Of a DNA stretch of 64,000 bases, positions 33,038 to 44,760 are shown piece by piece. Source of the stretch: Larix kaempferi (Eukaryota > Streptophyta > Pinopsida > Pinales > Pinaceae); contig BSBM01000602.1 in NCBI GenBank assembly GCA_027924585.1, positions 5,021,501-5,085,500 of the forward strand. The letters are read 5' to 3'. The first letter of the stretch is position 1. Every line of letters starts with the position of its first letter. A program made the translations under genes and the position numbers. The notes below the pieces were generated by a model. That model was given only the letters and a program-made list of their open reading frames with translations, was not told the origin of the DNA and did not search any database.

Positions 33038-35311
33038 TTATGACCACAGTTCAAGAGACTTGCTAGATTAACAATGCCTAATGCAGGGAAATGCAAGAAA
33101 CTAAAATGCCCTCCGACAGAGGGTGCTCTTGACTTGGATTTGGCCAAGTTCAAGAGACTTTGGTTTATTTTAAGAAACAAAAAGTAGCAGTATATCTCAA
33201 CTTGAAACAGATTTTAAGCAATAGTATTGATCACAAGATATAAATTACCACTAACAATAATGCTTGCAAGATAAACAAATCTAGTGTTCTACCACACGAA
33301 ATTAATCTACTAGGTGGGATTGATCCCCGAAACAGGATCAACCGCTAGAACCGCCTGCACTTGAGAACCTCCAGCTAGCTGAAAGCTCTACCAAGGAAAC
33401 CGACGGGGATGGAAGAGTAACCACAAATTATGTGGTCCTGCCCTTGAGACGAAGTCTCAAGGATACAACTTCCGGCTGAGGGCTTTGGAAGAGAAACAAG
33501 ATAAAAATAAATGAGAAATAAAACTAACTACCCAAGAATCTCTTTCAGGTTCAAGACCCTACTCGGGAGAGCATGGGGGTAAGTGAATATGGAAGATAAC
33601 TTATTGAAATAAAATTAGCATATAACGGATCTAACGCTAAAAGCCAAACCACTCACTGAGACGAGACCACAAGGCTTCCCCAAATGGGGAAGTGAATGTG
33701 GGGGCTTAAAAAACCCCACTTGCAAACTTTATTTATCAAGTACAATATTAAGGAATTTCGACCATTTGAAAGGAACTTTAGAAAAGATGAAATGGAAGAA
33801 GCCTTAATGGCTTTTACAAAAAGGAGAGTGATTAACTTTGTCTTCTTGGTTCAAATCTCTAAGTGTTTGGATCTTCTTTGGTTTTGCAATTCTTTATTTT
33901 GGATTTGAAGTCCTCTTCTTCTTCTTGATTCAAAGTTGATGATCCTCTCTTCCCCTTCTTCAAACCTAGTCTTCTCTTTGGTTCTTTTCTTCCTCAAATG
34001 CCTACACAAAAATCAATCAACTCATGGCATCCATTAAGTGTTATGAAATAAAAATAAATGAAGATACTTTAGATCTAAACTAAAAAAAATGGAAACTAAC
34101 TAATCTAAACCAGCAAGCTAATCTACACTAAAACGATGCAAATGAGATCTAATCCAGTGCAAAAAATGAACTATTCTAAAACAAAATGAAAGAGATCTAA
34201 ACTATAACAAAATGAAACTATGATAAAAAATACAACTCTGATTTTTAAAGTGTTTTTATAAAGTTTTTAGGGATGGTAATGAGCATGCAAAGGATAAGCG
34301 AATGAAGGAAGGAGCTGGTCAAAGTGAGGGAGCAGCAAAAGCAAGGTAAGGGGACTGAGTTTTTTAAGGCAGCGAGAGGAAAGGTGGACAAACGGGAAAC
34401 TTGGGCAGCGAATGCAAAGGTGGACAAACAGGAAACTTGGGCAGCAAATGCAAATTCAAGGGACTGTGTTTGGAGTGCAGCGAAAGCAAATGAAGCTTGA
34501 AAGTGGAGAGGACTGTGTGAAAGGCAGCGAATGCAAAATGATGGGCAGCGAATGGGAGGAAAGCCAAAGGGCAAAGGATCTAAAGGCCTAACTCAAGTAA
34601 CCAAGTAACAAGTTTCAAAATATTTATGAGATGGATCTTCGAACTAGTCTCTCATGCCCAATTTTTTAAGCTTGAAATCGACTTTAGGAGGTCCTGAAAT
34701 GCACACAATGTTAGAAAAATGGTCTTGTGAAGAGACGAGAGAAGCAACCGAGTTCAAACTTCTCTTCAACCCTGGGAGATCTGCACAATAAACAACTTAC
34801 AAACACATTTTGATCAAATCTAGTATGCAAAATAAAATGGGATTAGAAGAGTATCAGTATTTCCAACTACAGTTTACTACTTCTAGATCACATAAAACCT
34901 AGCATAAATGGACAAATTGAACTACAAATGCCCACTCTATGGACTTAATAAAGACTTCTAAGCTAGCAATTTGATCAAAATAATGAAATGCAAGCAATAA
35001 TAAAGAACAAGATCACCTTGATACAGATGAAGCACTTCTCATGAACAGATTGAATACACCATATGGACCTCCAAAGTCACTTTATTTCCAATAGCAAAAG
35101 CTAGAACACTGTTACAAAACTGGCAGAGTAAGCTTGCCCAAAAAAATCCATGCTTAAGAGAGTGCAAATCACCTCCCTTGATACAAAAACAAAGTGCCAA
35201 AGACCTCATTCGAATTGGCATGAGGAGAGAGCCAATAACCCAATCAAATCCCAATCAAGTGAAGGCTTGGAGCGTGAGATCTAATTGCACAACTTGAGTT
35301 TGAAGTAATGT

Positions 35312-35353
35312 GGATGGGGAGGTGGCCTCCACCTTGGCAAGGCGCCCCCCATC
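35312..35353. promoter_or_regulatory. Conserved LTR-B U3 palindrome
   Basis: GGATGGGG/CCCCATCC arms surround AGGTGGCCTCCACCT and TTGGCAAGGCGCC. It is the best-preserved palindrome in this copy. The distal partner near 35516 keeps only the AAGGCGCCC half. Confidence 0.5.
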
Positions 35354-36616
35354 CCTACCTCGTGATAACCATCAATCGAATGGGCAATCTCCATGTGGAA
35401 AGGCGTGAGCTAACATGGGGAATACGTGAGCCATGAAGGTAATGCGTGAGTTTGAAGAGGAGACAAACACGAGTTTGTTGGTATGAGAGCTTGAGATGTG
35501 CCCATAACTTAAGGAAGGCGCCCACCCTGTCTTTAATGTAAAACCAACAACCCACTAATCATGTGCCAAGTCACCAATTCGTATTCCTTCATGAAGGAGC
35601 CGTACGGTCATAAAGCTCACATCATCCTTTTCTCATAATTCATATATCCAAACTATGAATTGGCATGTGCATTATTACTTTAATATAGATGCCCACCACA
35701 CTCACGATTTGAACCTTCACCCATACCTCATGCAATTTGATGGAGCCCACGTGAAGGAGGGGGCCGTACACCCAATTTAATCCAAAATTTGATTTTTTGA
35801 CTTTTATAATATATGACTTATCACTTAATGTGATCGTACATCTTCACTTAAATCACCTTCACTTTTTCCAAACTTTAAAAAGATTATTTTTGACTTATTT
35901 GATTTTTGGACTTAGTGCATTTTGTCATTTTTTGGCAATTAAATGTCAAAATGATGCATTTTTAGCCAAAACTGCTCCTGGGGTGATGTAACTGCCCGGA
36001 AACTGAAGAATGAAGGTGCCAAGGTGAAGAGGATGCTCTGAGCGTCAAAACGAGCCTCCCCATGCCCAATTTCGCCTCCGGATGAGGTTTTTATCATTTT
36101 TTGAATTTTTTTTTAATTAAACCATTAAAAAATGGTCTAATTTTATGAAAAAAATATTTTTGTCGGAATGGAACGAAACTCCTAGGGGACCTAGTGCATG
36201 TTCGTACGACTCAATCGATGTGGCTAACACGTAAAAAATCCTAGACACAAGACTCTAATAACCACCATAGGTTTTGACCACCATGGGAAATACTCCAGCT
36301 TTGGAGGTTTGAGTGAAAAACTCAGGGATTATACACCACTGATGAGTAGCGCATAATTCCTAGGGAAAAAACACTCTAGAGTATCCCCCAAATGGCTAAA
36401 CCTACGGATAGCCGAGTCTTTTATAAAAGGATCCCGTTTAGACCAACTTTTTACATTTTCCCCATGGGGGTATGAACATGCAGTTATTACAAAAGGGGCA
36501 AAATTGCCCTGAAATTGACTTCTGAACTTCTGAATGCTGATGATGAACATGAATCATGTTCAATAAACTGGCGGCTCATCGGAAGTTCAACTATTTGTAC
36601 AAAATAGGTGATAACA

Positions 36617-37250
36617 CACTTCTTGCAAATCCATTTAAGAATGCACTTTTGATGCCTATCTAGTGCACCTGCCATCCAAACTTTGTTGCAAGAGCTAACA
36701 ACATTTTGTTTGTGGTTAATTTTGCAATGGGAGCAAATGTTTCCTCGTAGTCTATACCTTTTTTTGTGCATATCCTTTTGCAACTAACTTGGCTCTGTGT
36801 TTATTAGTAGATCCATTTGATTTAAACTTAGTTCGATAGACCCATTTGCAAGCTATCAATTTCTTATTTGGAGGTAATTCTGCTAACTTCCAAGTGTGTT
36901 TTTTCATTATAGCATCATACTCTATTTGTATTTCATCTCTGCATTCTTGTTTTTGATTTGTTTCATTATATATAACAAATCTCATCATAAGAATACTCAA
37001 CTTCACTTGTTCTAGGGATTTTGACCTTGTTTTCCTCGCACCTTGCGGCATCTCATTTGGCTTTGCATCTTGAAGAGTTTGATAGAATCATTTTGTCCTT
37101 TTCTGAGACTAAATTCCATCTTTTTGAGGTTGACTGCCATGTTGTGCTTTCAATTCCAATTGTACTTTTTCTTCGTCATCTTTGTCCTTGTCTCTTCTTC
37201 ATCCCCTATATGTGACATGAGTTTTGAAGTCAAGTTCTTCATTATCACCC
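36617..37250 (-). pseudogene. copia RT fragment (N-terminal part)
   Basis: The minus strand carries an EIQIEYDAIMKKHTW approach, LIACKWVYRTKFKSNG, KLVAKGYAQKKG, FAPIAKLTTNKMLLALATKFGW and a motif-A region IGIKSAFLNGF in which the catalytic Asp is Gly, preceded by a stop. A frame change occurs near 36770. It continues into 31039-31252 across the LTR-B insertion. Sequence upstream of about 37100 on the minus strand is a degraded integrase/linker region. Confidence 0.88.
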
Positions 37251-38035
37251 TTTGAAAATTGCGAATCCTAGGTGATTGTTGTCCTTATGTTCTCAACTAA
37301 ACGAGATTGTTATTTAATTGCAAAAAAATAAATTCTTCACATGGCAACAATCACACATATATCTGGAAAGTAAATAGTAGAAGTGTTAACAATTTCACAC
37401 ATGCATAGGGATTTGCTCGTTCAAATCAACTTATCATTAACTTAATGAAATCTTATAAGGCAACATCCACAACTTCTAAAAAATAACAATTGCGCAGTAA
37501 ACAAAGACACACCAAACTTTAGGTTTACAACCTACTGAAGAGAAATTAAGCTTGCATAGCATAGCAATTGAGGAATTGCTGTATGCCTGTACGGACTTGT
37601 AAAACCCTGTTTGTATGATTGTACCGTATGATTGTACGGAATTGTATATGACTGTACGAACTGCTAATGTAGGTGTAGTCTTCAACTTGTAAATCTGTTG
37701 GTAGATCCTGTTCCTATGGATTTGCTTTCTCTCTTTTGGTTATTGTCCTTGTCCAACAAAACTGTGTGTGTAATAAACTCTTTATCTTGACTTGCCGTTA
37801 TACTTGAGTTGAAACCCATATCTTCCAAAACAGTACTCTCTCAGTGAGTTGTATAGTTGGGAGTAGTCTAATTCACTAATTTATAAAAATACACTTTAAT
37901 AGACCTAGCACCTAAATATAAGGACTTTCACTTTATTGATAAAGTGAATTACAAAATAGAATTAACTTGAACTACTTCTGGCACCTTCACACTGAATCTG
38001 TGCCAAAGTTCTTATCCGAGCTACATTCTTCAACA
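37251..38035 (-). mobile_element. copia 3' LTR-like region
   Basis: On the minus strand, the RNase H stop is followed by AGAGGGAG, a polypurine-tract-like run, and then TGTTGAAGAATGTAG at 38035, the expected LTR start. The body includes a TGTACGG-type repeat (37575-37670) and an AT-rich end. The inner limit near 37251-37290 is uncertain. It abuts the copia RT fragment of another element. Confidence 0.55.
37575..37670. repeat. TGTACGG-type minisatellite
   Basis: About five spaced units of (G)ATTGTACGGA/CTGTACGGA lie inside the copia LTR-like region. A similar TGTACG array exists in the copia LTR near 62192-62371. Confidence 0.65.
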
Positions 38036-39095
38036 CTCCCTCTTAGTGAGGAAGAAATTTGGCACCAATCCAAGTTTGTCTTTGAATGCTTCAAAGTTCT
38101 GCTTTGCTAAGGGATTGGTCGGAATATCAACAACTTGTTGATCTGTGGGTACATACTGGAGCTTTACCGCTCCCTTTTGAATCATGTCTTGAAAATAGTG
38201 ATATCTGATCTCATTGTGCTTGGACTTGTCATGAAACATTGGATTCTTGGAGAGTTTGATACAACTCTGATTATCACAATAAATCACCATGGGATCCAAC
38301 TCTTGATCAAATAATCTCGCATGCAACTTGTGAAGTCAAATGGCTTCACAACTAGCAGGACTGGCTGCCATACTCTGGCTCTGCTGAGTTGAGTGCCACA
38401 GAATTTTGCTTTAGGCTGAACTAGGATATCATTGTTGATCCCAAGCTAAAGCGACACCATGAGGTGCTCTTCTTGTATGATGCATTGCCTTGCCAATTTG
38501 AGTTTGTATACCCTTGCAACTTCACCTCAGAATAGAATTAACTCGAACGACTTCCGACACATTCACACTGAACTTGTGCGAAAGTTCCTATCCAAGCTAC
38601 ATTCTTCAACACTCCCTCTTAGCGAGAAAGGAAATTTTCACCAATCCAAGTTTGTTTTTGAATGCTTCAAACTTCCCTTTTGCTAAGGGATCGGTTAGAA
38701 TATCGACAACTTGCTGATTTGTGTGTACATACTGGAGCTCTACCATTCTCTTTATAATAGTGTCTTGAATGAAGTGATATCTGATCTCAATGTGCTTGGA
38801 CCTATCATGAAACACTGAATTCTTGGAGAGTTTGATACAACTCTGATTATCACAGTAAATCACTGTGGGATCCAACTCCTGATCAAATAAATCCTGCATG
38901 AAACTTTCGAAGCCAAATGGCCTCACAACTAATAGAACTGGTTTGCATACTTTACCTTTATTGACCCGAGTGCCACAGAAGTTTGCTTCAGGTTGAACCA
39001 GGATATCATCATTGGTCCCAAGCTAAAGTGGCACCTTGAGTTGCTCTTCTTGTTTGATGCACTGTCTTGCCAATCTAAGTTTGTATACCCTTCCA
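37950..39095 (-). repeat. ~577-bp tandem duplication of RNase H/3'-LTR boundary
   Basis: Unit 1 (about 37950-38524) and unit 2 (about 38525-39095) match in direct orientation at a fixed offset of about 577 bp. They share the RNase H end, polypurine run and first ~90 bases of the LTR. Many substitutions separate the units, so the duplication is old or joins two related elements. Confidence 0.75.
38036..38517 (-). pseudogene. copia RNase H C-terminal segment, duplicate 1
   Basis: The minus strand gives VIYCDNQSCIKLSKNPMFHDKSKHNEIRYH, then LQYVPTDQQVVDIPTNPLAK and a terminal KLGLVPNFFLTKREC. This is the end of copia RNase H, which degrades RNA during cDNA synthesis. Upstream, degraded RNase H sequence reaches 38517. 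The whole unit is repeated in direct order about 577 bp away. Confidence 0.88.
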
Positions 39096-39400
39096 CACCA
39101 TCTCCAAGATATCTCCATACCACCATTTGCCACATGCTTGATCTTGTAGAGCCATGTCGATCTCACTATTGATTTCCTCTCTGGTCCAGGCACATTGTCC
39201 CATACATCATTCTACAGAATGGAGGTGTACTCAACCATGGCATGCCTGAAAACCCATTGTTCTGTTGCCTCCTAAAAACTAGAAGCCTTGGAATCTATGG
39301 TGCTTCTCATCAATGCCATATAGTTTGGAAACTTCTTCATAGGTCTGCTCTCCCAGAATGAGCTCCTAGGAGCCTCAACATTCTTATGACAAAACCCTAA
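38525..39400 (-). pseudogene. copia RNase H segment, duplicate 2, fused to RT approach
   Basis: The minus strand first shows the integrase/RT linker (NYMALMRSTIDSKASS, a DVWDNVPGPERKS block, then TWLYKIKHVANGG at about 39130-39390). It then jumps directly to RNase H (GYTNLDWQDSAS...CHFSLGPMMISWF, VIYCDNQSCIKLSKNSVFHD, ending LAKREC). The entire RT catalytic core is deleted between them. The 3' end repeats the AGAGGGAG-TGTTGAAGAATGTAG boundary seen at 38035. Confidence 0.85.
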
Positions 39401-39424
39401 AATTGCTTTCCAAAACCTTAAATC

Positions 39425-39610
39425 GAATTTTGCTATATTTAGTGGTCATTCTTAACAAGCTTGAGTTTTCAAACCTTGATTCCTTATGCTAAATTTGACC
39501 ACTCAAACCCTAATTCGACTTGCTATTTTTAGTGGTTATTCTTACCAAGCTCGACTTTCCAAACCTTCATTCCATATGCTAAATTTGATCACTCCAAAAA
39601 CTAGTTTGAC
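39425..39610. repeat. ~105-bp tandem duplication
   Basis: Two units carry TTAGTGGT(C/T)ATTCTTA(A/C)CAAGCT(T/C)GA...TATGCTAAATTTGA(C/T)CACTC. No gene is associated. Confidence 0.8.
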
Positions 39611-39729
39611 CTCTTGGGTATTTTTGGCATTTTTCATGGTTTGTTAAAACCCTAGAAGCTTGATTTTGATTTTGGAATATCTATCCTTGCCTGCGAAGAA
39701 TGGGTAAAAGCTATAAAGATGCTGTTGTT

Positions 39730-39900
39730 AAAGGAAAGTGGAAAAAGTATCCTAAAACAGTAAAAAAGTAAAACGTCAAGGGAAAAACTATCCCAAAAGC
39801 AAAAAAGAAGATCATGCTTAGTGTGCATGTTGAAAAGTAAAACAAGGGAAAAACTATTCCAAAAGCAAAAAGAAAAAGATCAATGTTGGTGTGCATGTTA
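39730..39900. repeat. ~70-bp A-rich tandem repeat
   Basis: Two to three units of AAGGGAAAAACTAT(C/T)CCAAAAGCAAAAA...GTGTGCATGTT lie in direct order. Confidence 0.75.
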
Positions 39901-42841
39901 AACTTTTGCCTTAATGAGCTTTCTTTCCTCTTTCTTAAAGAACTAGGATTAATTGAGGTTATATAATATACAGATTTGAGAAGGAGAGAAAGGATTGGAT
40001 ATTATTTTCTGTAGATAGTTTGCAACTTTGGATAGCTTCTCACTCTTCCATCCTCAAGACCTCAAATTGCTACCTCCATTGCAAGGAAGGAGATCCATGG
40101 TAGCCTATCACATATGACTCACTATGATGCAATCAGTCTCTTGGGCTACTTATGGTTTCGTATAATTTTGCTTTGTTCTAGCTCATTGAACCTATTGGTT
40201 GTCATTGATTAAGTCATTTGCAGTGTTATGGTGGTTTATTGTGCATTTACTTTGAATTTTCTTCACTTACGGCACACATTCACTCTTCTCATTTCCATTA
40301 ATTCGTTGTTGCAACCATCTCTAGGATTTGATTCCAACCACTTAGAGAATTTGTACTTGAAACTTATCCTTTCTCTTGACTGTTTATGGACAGCCCAAGA
40401 GGGAGTCTTTCATGTGCTGAGTGTCTTGGACTTTGTGCATATTTATTGATTAGATGGATGTATATACACTATTTAGGGATACCCCCTGAGACTAGTAGAA
40501 GACCAGTCTGAATGGAGAAGCATCTAGCAGTGATAGGGCTAGGTGGCCTATGCTTATTAGGCATGTTTGCTGGTGTAGACTCGTGTGATACCAGGACCTT
40601 ATTAACGTACTTGTTATTAGTTAGGTACCTAAGGTCATGCCTTTTCATCGTGGCCCACCTTTTTAGGACTATATAATTATAAAGAGGAGTAAATGTTCAC
40701 TTGTAATCATTATTCACGACATCTTATATATATATATATTGTTTCTGTCTTTTTGGATGTTTTAGACTTTGTGGCTTTGTATGTTTAATGGCTTTGTGTA
40801 ACAAACAACAACATAGTTCAATTGCTATGCTTGTCCCCTTTAGGATACTAATCTTTCACAAGCAAGTTCTTTTCGACAACGTCAAGTATTAGGAGAGTCT
40901 TTGTACACAACTGCCTTCCATGGTTTCACAATTAGGTTCACTCAGGCCTAGATATTGCTGGAAGGATATTGTCAGGAAGTGTATTGGCTCCTTCTCTATG
41001 GTTGATTGCACAACACGGATGCACTCATCTCCTCCTTAACTTCCACCTTTGTTCCAATGTGGTTATTGGGGCTTCCTCTTCACCTTCTCATTCTACGCCT
41101 ACTTATGATGACATGTAGCTATTTATCAAGTTGTATCTATGCTTTTTTTTGGCTACTAATCTCATGCAATAGTTTAGCTTATTTTATTTTATACTTTGTC
41201 TTTTAGCTTTTAGGAGTTGCTTTGACACCATCATTTGTCACTACAAGATTGTACTTTTGAGTCGATTGACCTACTCTTTTAGATATCCATGGACATTAAT
41301 AAAATTATCTTATCTTACATAAGCCACAACCATCTAGATGACATCATTACTCATTGTTGGTGACTATATAATAATCGATAGAAGTGTCGTTTTCCCCATT
41401 TGATGATGAGGATGAAGAATTTTGGCTCATTTTGTTTACCCCTTGTTAAGTGTTTCCTCTTTCTTATGAGAGTAGTTCATTTTACTATGTTTTATGCCAT
41501 GTGGATGGTATTCTTATTATCTATGTCATGTGATGTTGTGGGGCTTATGTGCTCTTGTTGCTATTTTTTTTGTGGTTTTGGATCCCATTGATCTAGTTTG
41601 GTCATTTGTGGAAGTTAATAGATTTGCATACTTTCTTTGATTTGTTGTTTTTCCTAACTGGTGCTCCATGGTTTCCTTTGTCACTTCATTTGGTAATGGA
41701 GTGCATGAATTCTCCATATTATGGTTGCCTCTAGTCTCTACTAGACATTTCTTGTTGCTTCTTTTGTGGCTATGCATATCAGAATGTTATGTTGGATATA
41801 CAGTTCTTTCTTAATAGAAATTCTTTTATACTGAATCTGTCTTATCTATAAACATCTAACACAAGTCTTTCCACATATCAGGCAACAAGTTAGTCATTTT
41901 GTGGGCGCATTACAACAATATGTGCAGTCTCAGCTTTTGCATGTTGTTTGGTATAAATTCCTTCATCTCCTTGAGCAGCAGGTGAACGATCTTATTCTTT
42001 TCACAGGTAGTCGGTAGTTTGTTTTTCATTGTACAATCAAGAGGTCACGTGTTGTGCATTACTAATTAGTTGTACACGCTAAATGCTTAACTATACTAAA
42101 TATAGTGTTAAGAAGTAAAGAGCTTTGCAAGATCATGCTCAAGAGTGAGCTAACTAAAAAATGTTTCCTGACAAGGTTGTCTATCTTTCTACAAAATTCA
42201 TTAAGGGAAGCTAGATATTTCTTAGCGGTTCTATTTTTAATATTGATTTTCCTTTTTTTTTATTATATATCAGCCTATTGTCATACAGATTGGTATTTTG
42301 AGTGCATGGACTAGTTTGTCTGCCTTCGTGCAGCCACGTGCCTTACTTGTAGAGAGGACCAAGCCATAGATAATTATTTGATATATTCCCCACTGTTGTT
42401 AGAATGTTGTTAATCCTTGCATAGTCCTTGTGGGTAATTCTTGTCATTGTGGAAAAAATTGCCATCGACAAAAAAACTGCCAAGGGTTTTGAATGGAACT
42501 TATCGACAACATAGGCAAACCATGACAAGCATTAAAAATACAAATTAAATTCAGTTTTTCAAATTTTTAAACATATAATCCAACAAGAACATCAAATAAA
42601 CTCATTGGCACATAATTATGGAAAAAAAATCAATATATATGATGTAGTGGATGTAAAATAAAATATGATACATCAAAGTTGATGCTGAATGTTGAACCTT
42701 GATAGGTTGTCCAATCAGGGACTCAAAAGTGGACAACCAATACAAAATGGCATCAATTATGTAAATTTATCTCATCATCATAAGTCATCGACAATGAAAA
42801 ATTGAGCGGCTAGCTATCTAGTCTCAATATCTCCCTTTTAC
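39901..42841. other. About 2.9 kb with no recognised feature
   Basis: AT-rich sequence with only short, low-complexity open frames on both strands. I see no transposon motif, LTR boundary with TSD, exon-like conservation or RNA gene. It may hold remnants too old to recognise. Confidence 0.4.
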
Positions 42842-43160
42842 GGGAAAAGGTCATGGCTCATCTGCCACTAGAAATTCCTAGGTTGTCTATCTGATGCGGA
42901 TTGGTGGGTGTAGCTGTATCAATCTATGTAGAAGGCGATGCCGATGCTACCACATCACCCTCCATTTTATCAAAGTATTGATGATCTCTCTCCCTTCTAT
43001 AGGAAAAGGTCATGACTCGTGTACCACTAGAAATTTGTAGGTCATCTGTTTGATGCTGATTGGTGGGTATAGTTGTATCAATCTGTTTGGAAGGTGGTTC
43101 TTATAGTGCCACATCACCCTCCATAATATCGAACTACTCCTCTACCCCACATGTTTGTTT
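42842..43160. repeat. ~159-bp tandem duplication
   Basis: Units start near 42842 and 43001 with GGAAAAGGTCATG(G/A)CTC. They share GATTGGTGGGT(G/A)TAG(C/T)TGTATCAATCT and CACATCACCCTCCAT. Read on the minus strand, both units give a similar peptide-like pattern (MEGDV..., TNQHQTDDLQISSG) with stops, so this may be decayed coding sequence of unknown type. Confidence 0.8.
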
Positions 43161-43324
43161 CTCCTTTCCCCTTTCCTATTGCTCCTTGCATGCCCCTTGT
43201 ACCTCTTGCTATTGTTCCTCCCCTAACAACTCAGGTTCCTCCTCGATAAGAGGATTCTCATACTCCACTCTCCACTTAAACAATATGTTAATATTGTCCG
43301 AGGAAATGGCATCCACATCAGGTA

Positions 43325-44436
43325 TCAATGAGCAAAGTTGAAAGACCAAGCCCAAAAATCTGAACCAGACCGGAACTGGTAAAAGCCAGACCAAAAAAAC
43401 AGTTGACCAAAAAATACATAAAATATTCAAATTTTGAAAAAAGAAAATATATTCATGTGCATGCATATGAATCCAAACCATTATACATAAATATGCAAAG
43501 TTTCTCATGTATACAACATGTAAGGCTGCATATAACTAAAATAGCATTGAGTGCAATACATATCTGACCCCAAATACATAAACAAAGAGGCTCTAAATGG
43601 TCTCTAGAGTCCAAAAAACTTCATGCTACAACAAATAACTACATGTCATCAAATCATTGTTTACATTGAGGTCTTATTCATCAATAGCAGGCTGTGGCCC
43701 CCTCTAGGCTGTAGCCCTTGACTGTACCTCAAATCTCTAAGTTGATCCTCCAAGGACATTAGTCAACACACTACAATTTTGATGAATGCTCCTAATCCAA
43801 GAGTTAAAATAAGGTAGAAAAAGCTTCCCATGCTTAATAAGTGATTTTGCTTGAGTGGAGGGTACATTTTTATTAAGGTCATGACAGAGGAGTTCAACAA
43901 TCAACACCACCAACATCAAGGTAGATAGAGAGGTTGATGTGCTTTATTAAATACCAATCCCATACACTCATACATGATAGAATCCAGTGGAAACGTTGCA
44001 ATGCTGAAATACTGAAAATTGTAAATTCTGTTGAATTCTGAATGGAATAAAAAATTCTACTTTTTGCATATGAAGTCTGATGAGGTTGGAAACACTCTCA
44101 ATGATCTTGAAACAATTAATGGTCGTGCTAAAAATTTAAGCAAAAGTGACATTCTCCTTATCTTTCATTTTCTATCCCTTTTAGTTTATGAATTTAATAT
44201 TGCCAATGATTACTAGCGTGTAGGGTTTACCTGTTTTTTTCCTTTTGAAATTTCATTTTCTAAACCATGGCATACAACCTTGTACAAAACCGAATGGGCG
44301 GGTTCCATACTAATCGGCCGGTTCAGGTACAGTACCACCCATTTCTGGCTAAAAGCATCGAACTAGACCGAAAACATCCAAAACTGGTCTGATCGGTCGG
44401 TTTCGCCGCTTCCAATCCGGTTCCGATAACACCGAC
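43325..44436. mobile_element. Worn hAT-family element related to 32211-33037
   Basis: The left end starts CAATGAGC and soon matches the 32-kb element in order: AAGCCCAAAA, GAACC(A/G)GACCGGAA, ACCAAAAAATACATAAAATATTCA. The right end has GGTCGGTTTCGCCG, TCCGGTTCCGATAACACCG, the counterpart of GGTTCCGATAACATTG. No 8-bp TSD survives (TCAGGTAT versus ACTATCTC). Internal sequence near 43530-43640 resembles the 3' noncoding part of the transposase copy at 57300-57420. No intact frame. Confidence 0.65.
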
Positions 44437-44760
44437 TATCTCTTTTAGGGCACAATTCTATTTTTTGTAAAACATGGTTAGTATCATGAAAATCAAACAC
44501 ATAAAGACACCAAGACTAACTTAGAAGAGTTATCCATATTATATTGCATAAATGGGAAAGTGGAAGCTTTTCTATAAAGTGTTGCAACGAGGTCGAGTCA
44601 ATCCACTTTATGAATGTGGGGCAGACCGAGAAACAAAATAAAGTGAAATAAAGCGTGAAAGTGCATAATAACATAAATCTGGAGTGACTTCATTAATGCC
44701 TGTCTAATATCTAATTGACCATTATAAATTGAGATTTTTTTTAAAACCCTCCCTTAATAG
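44437..44760. other. Spacer, possibly copia LTR remnant
   Basis: On the minus strand the copia RNase H end is followed by ATTAAGGGAGGG, a polypurine-like run ending near 44750. An LTR start would be expected next, but the TG is not preserved. Nothing else is recognisable here. Confidence 0.35.

Larger units (their letters stand above)
31253..36616 (-). mobile_element. Solo LTR-B with nested hAT element
   Basis: On the minus strand it starts TGTTATCACCTATTTTGTAC and ends TTTGGAGGACAACA. CACTT flanks both sides (31248-31252 and 36617-36621), a perfect TSD. The 5364-bp length exceeds the 4.24-kb sister copy partly because of an 827-bp hAT insertion (32211-33037). A U3 palindrome lies at 35312-35353 and a partial one near 35516. 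It disrupts a copia RT gene. Confidence 0.9.

Noticed and set aside
32781-33180. Overlapping open frames rich in Arg/Pro/Gly near the hAT end
   Set aside because: They are by-products of ACCGG/CCGGT repeats in both strands; not coding.
40990-41800. Possible host gene exons with several short open frames
   Set aside because: The frames are short, low-complexity and on both strands, with no domain motif or splice-consistent continuity.
43317-44444. 8-bp TSD around the worn hAT copy
   Set aside because: The flanks TCAGGTAT and ACTATCTC do not match. Either the ends are misplaced or the copy is too decayed.
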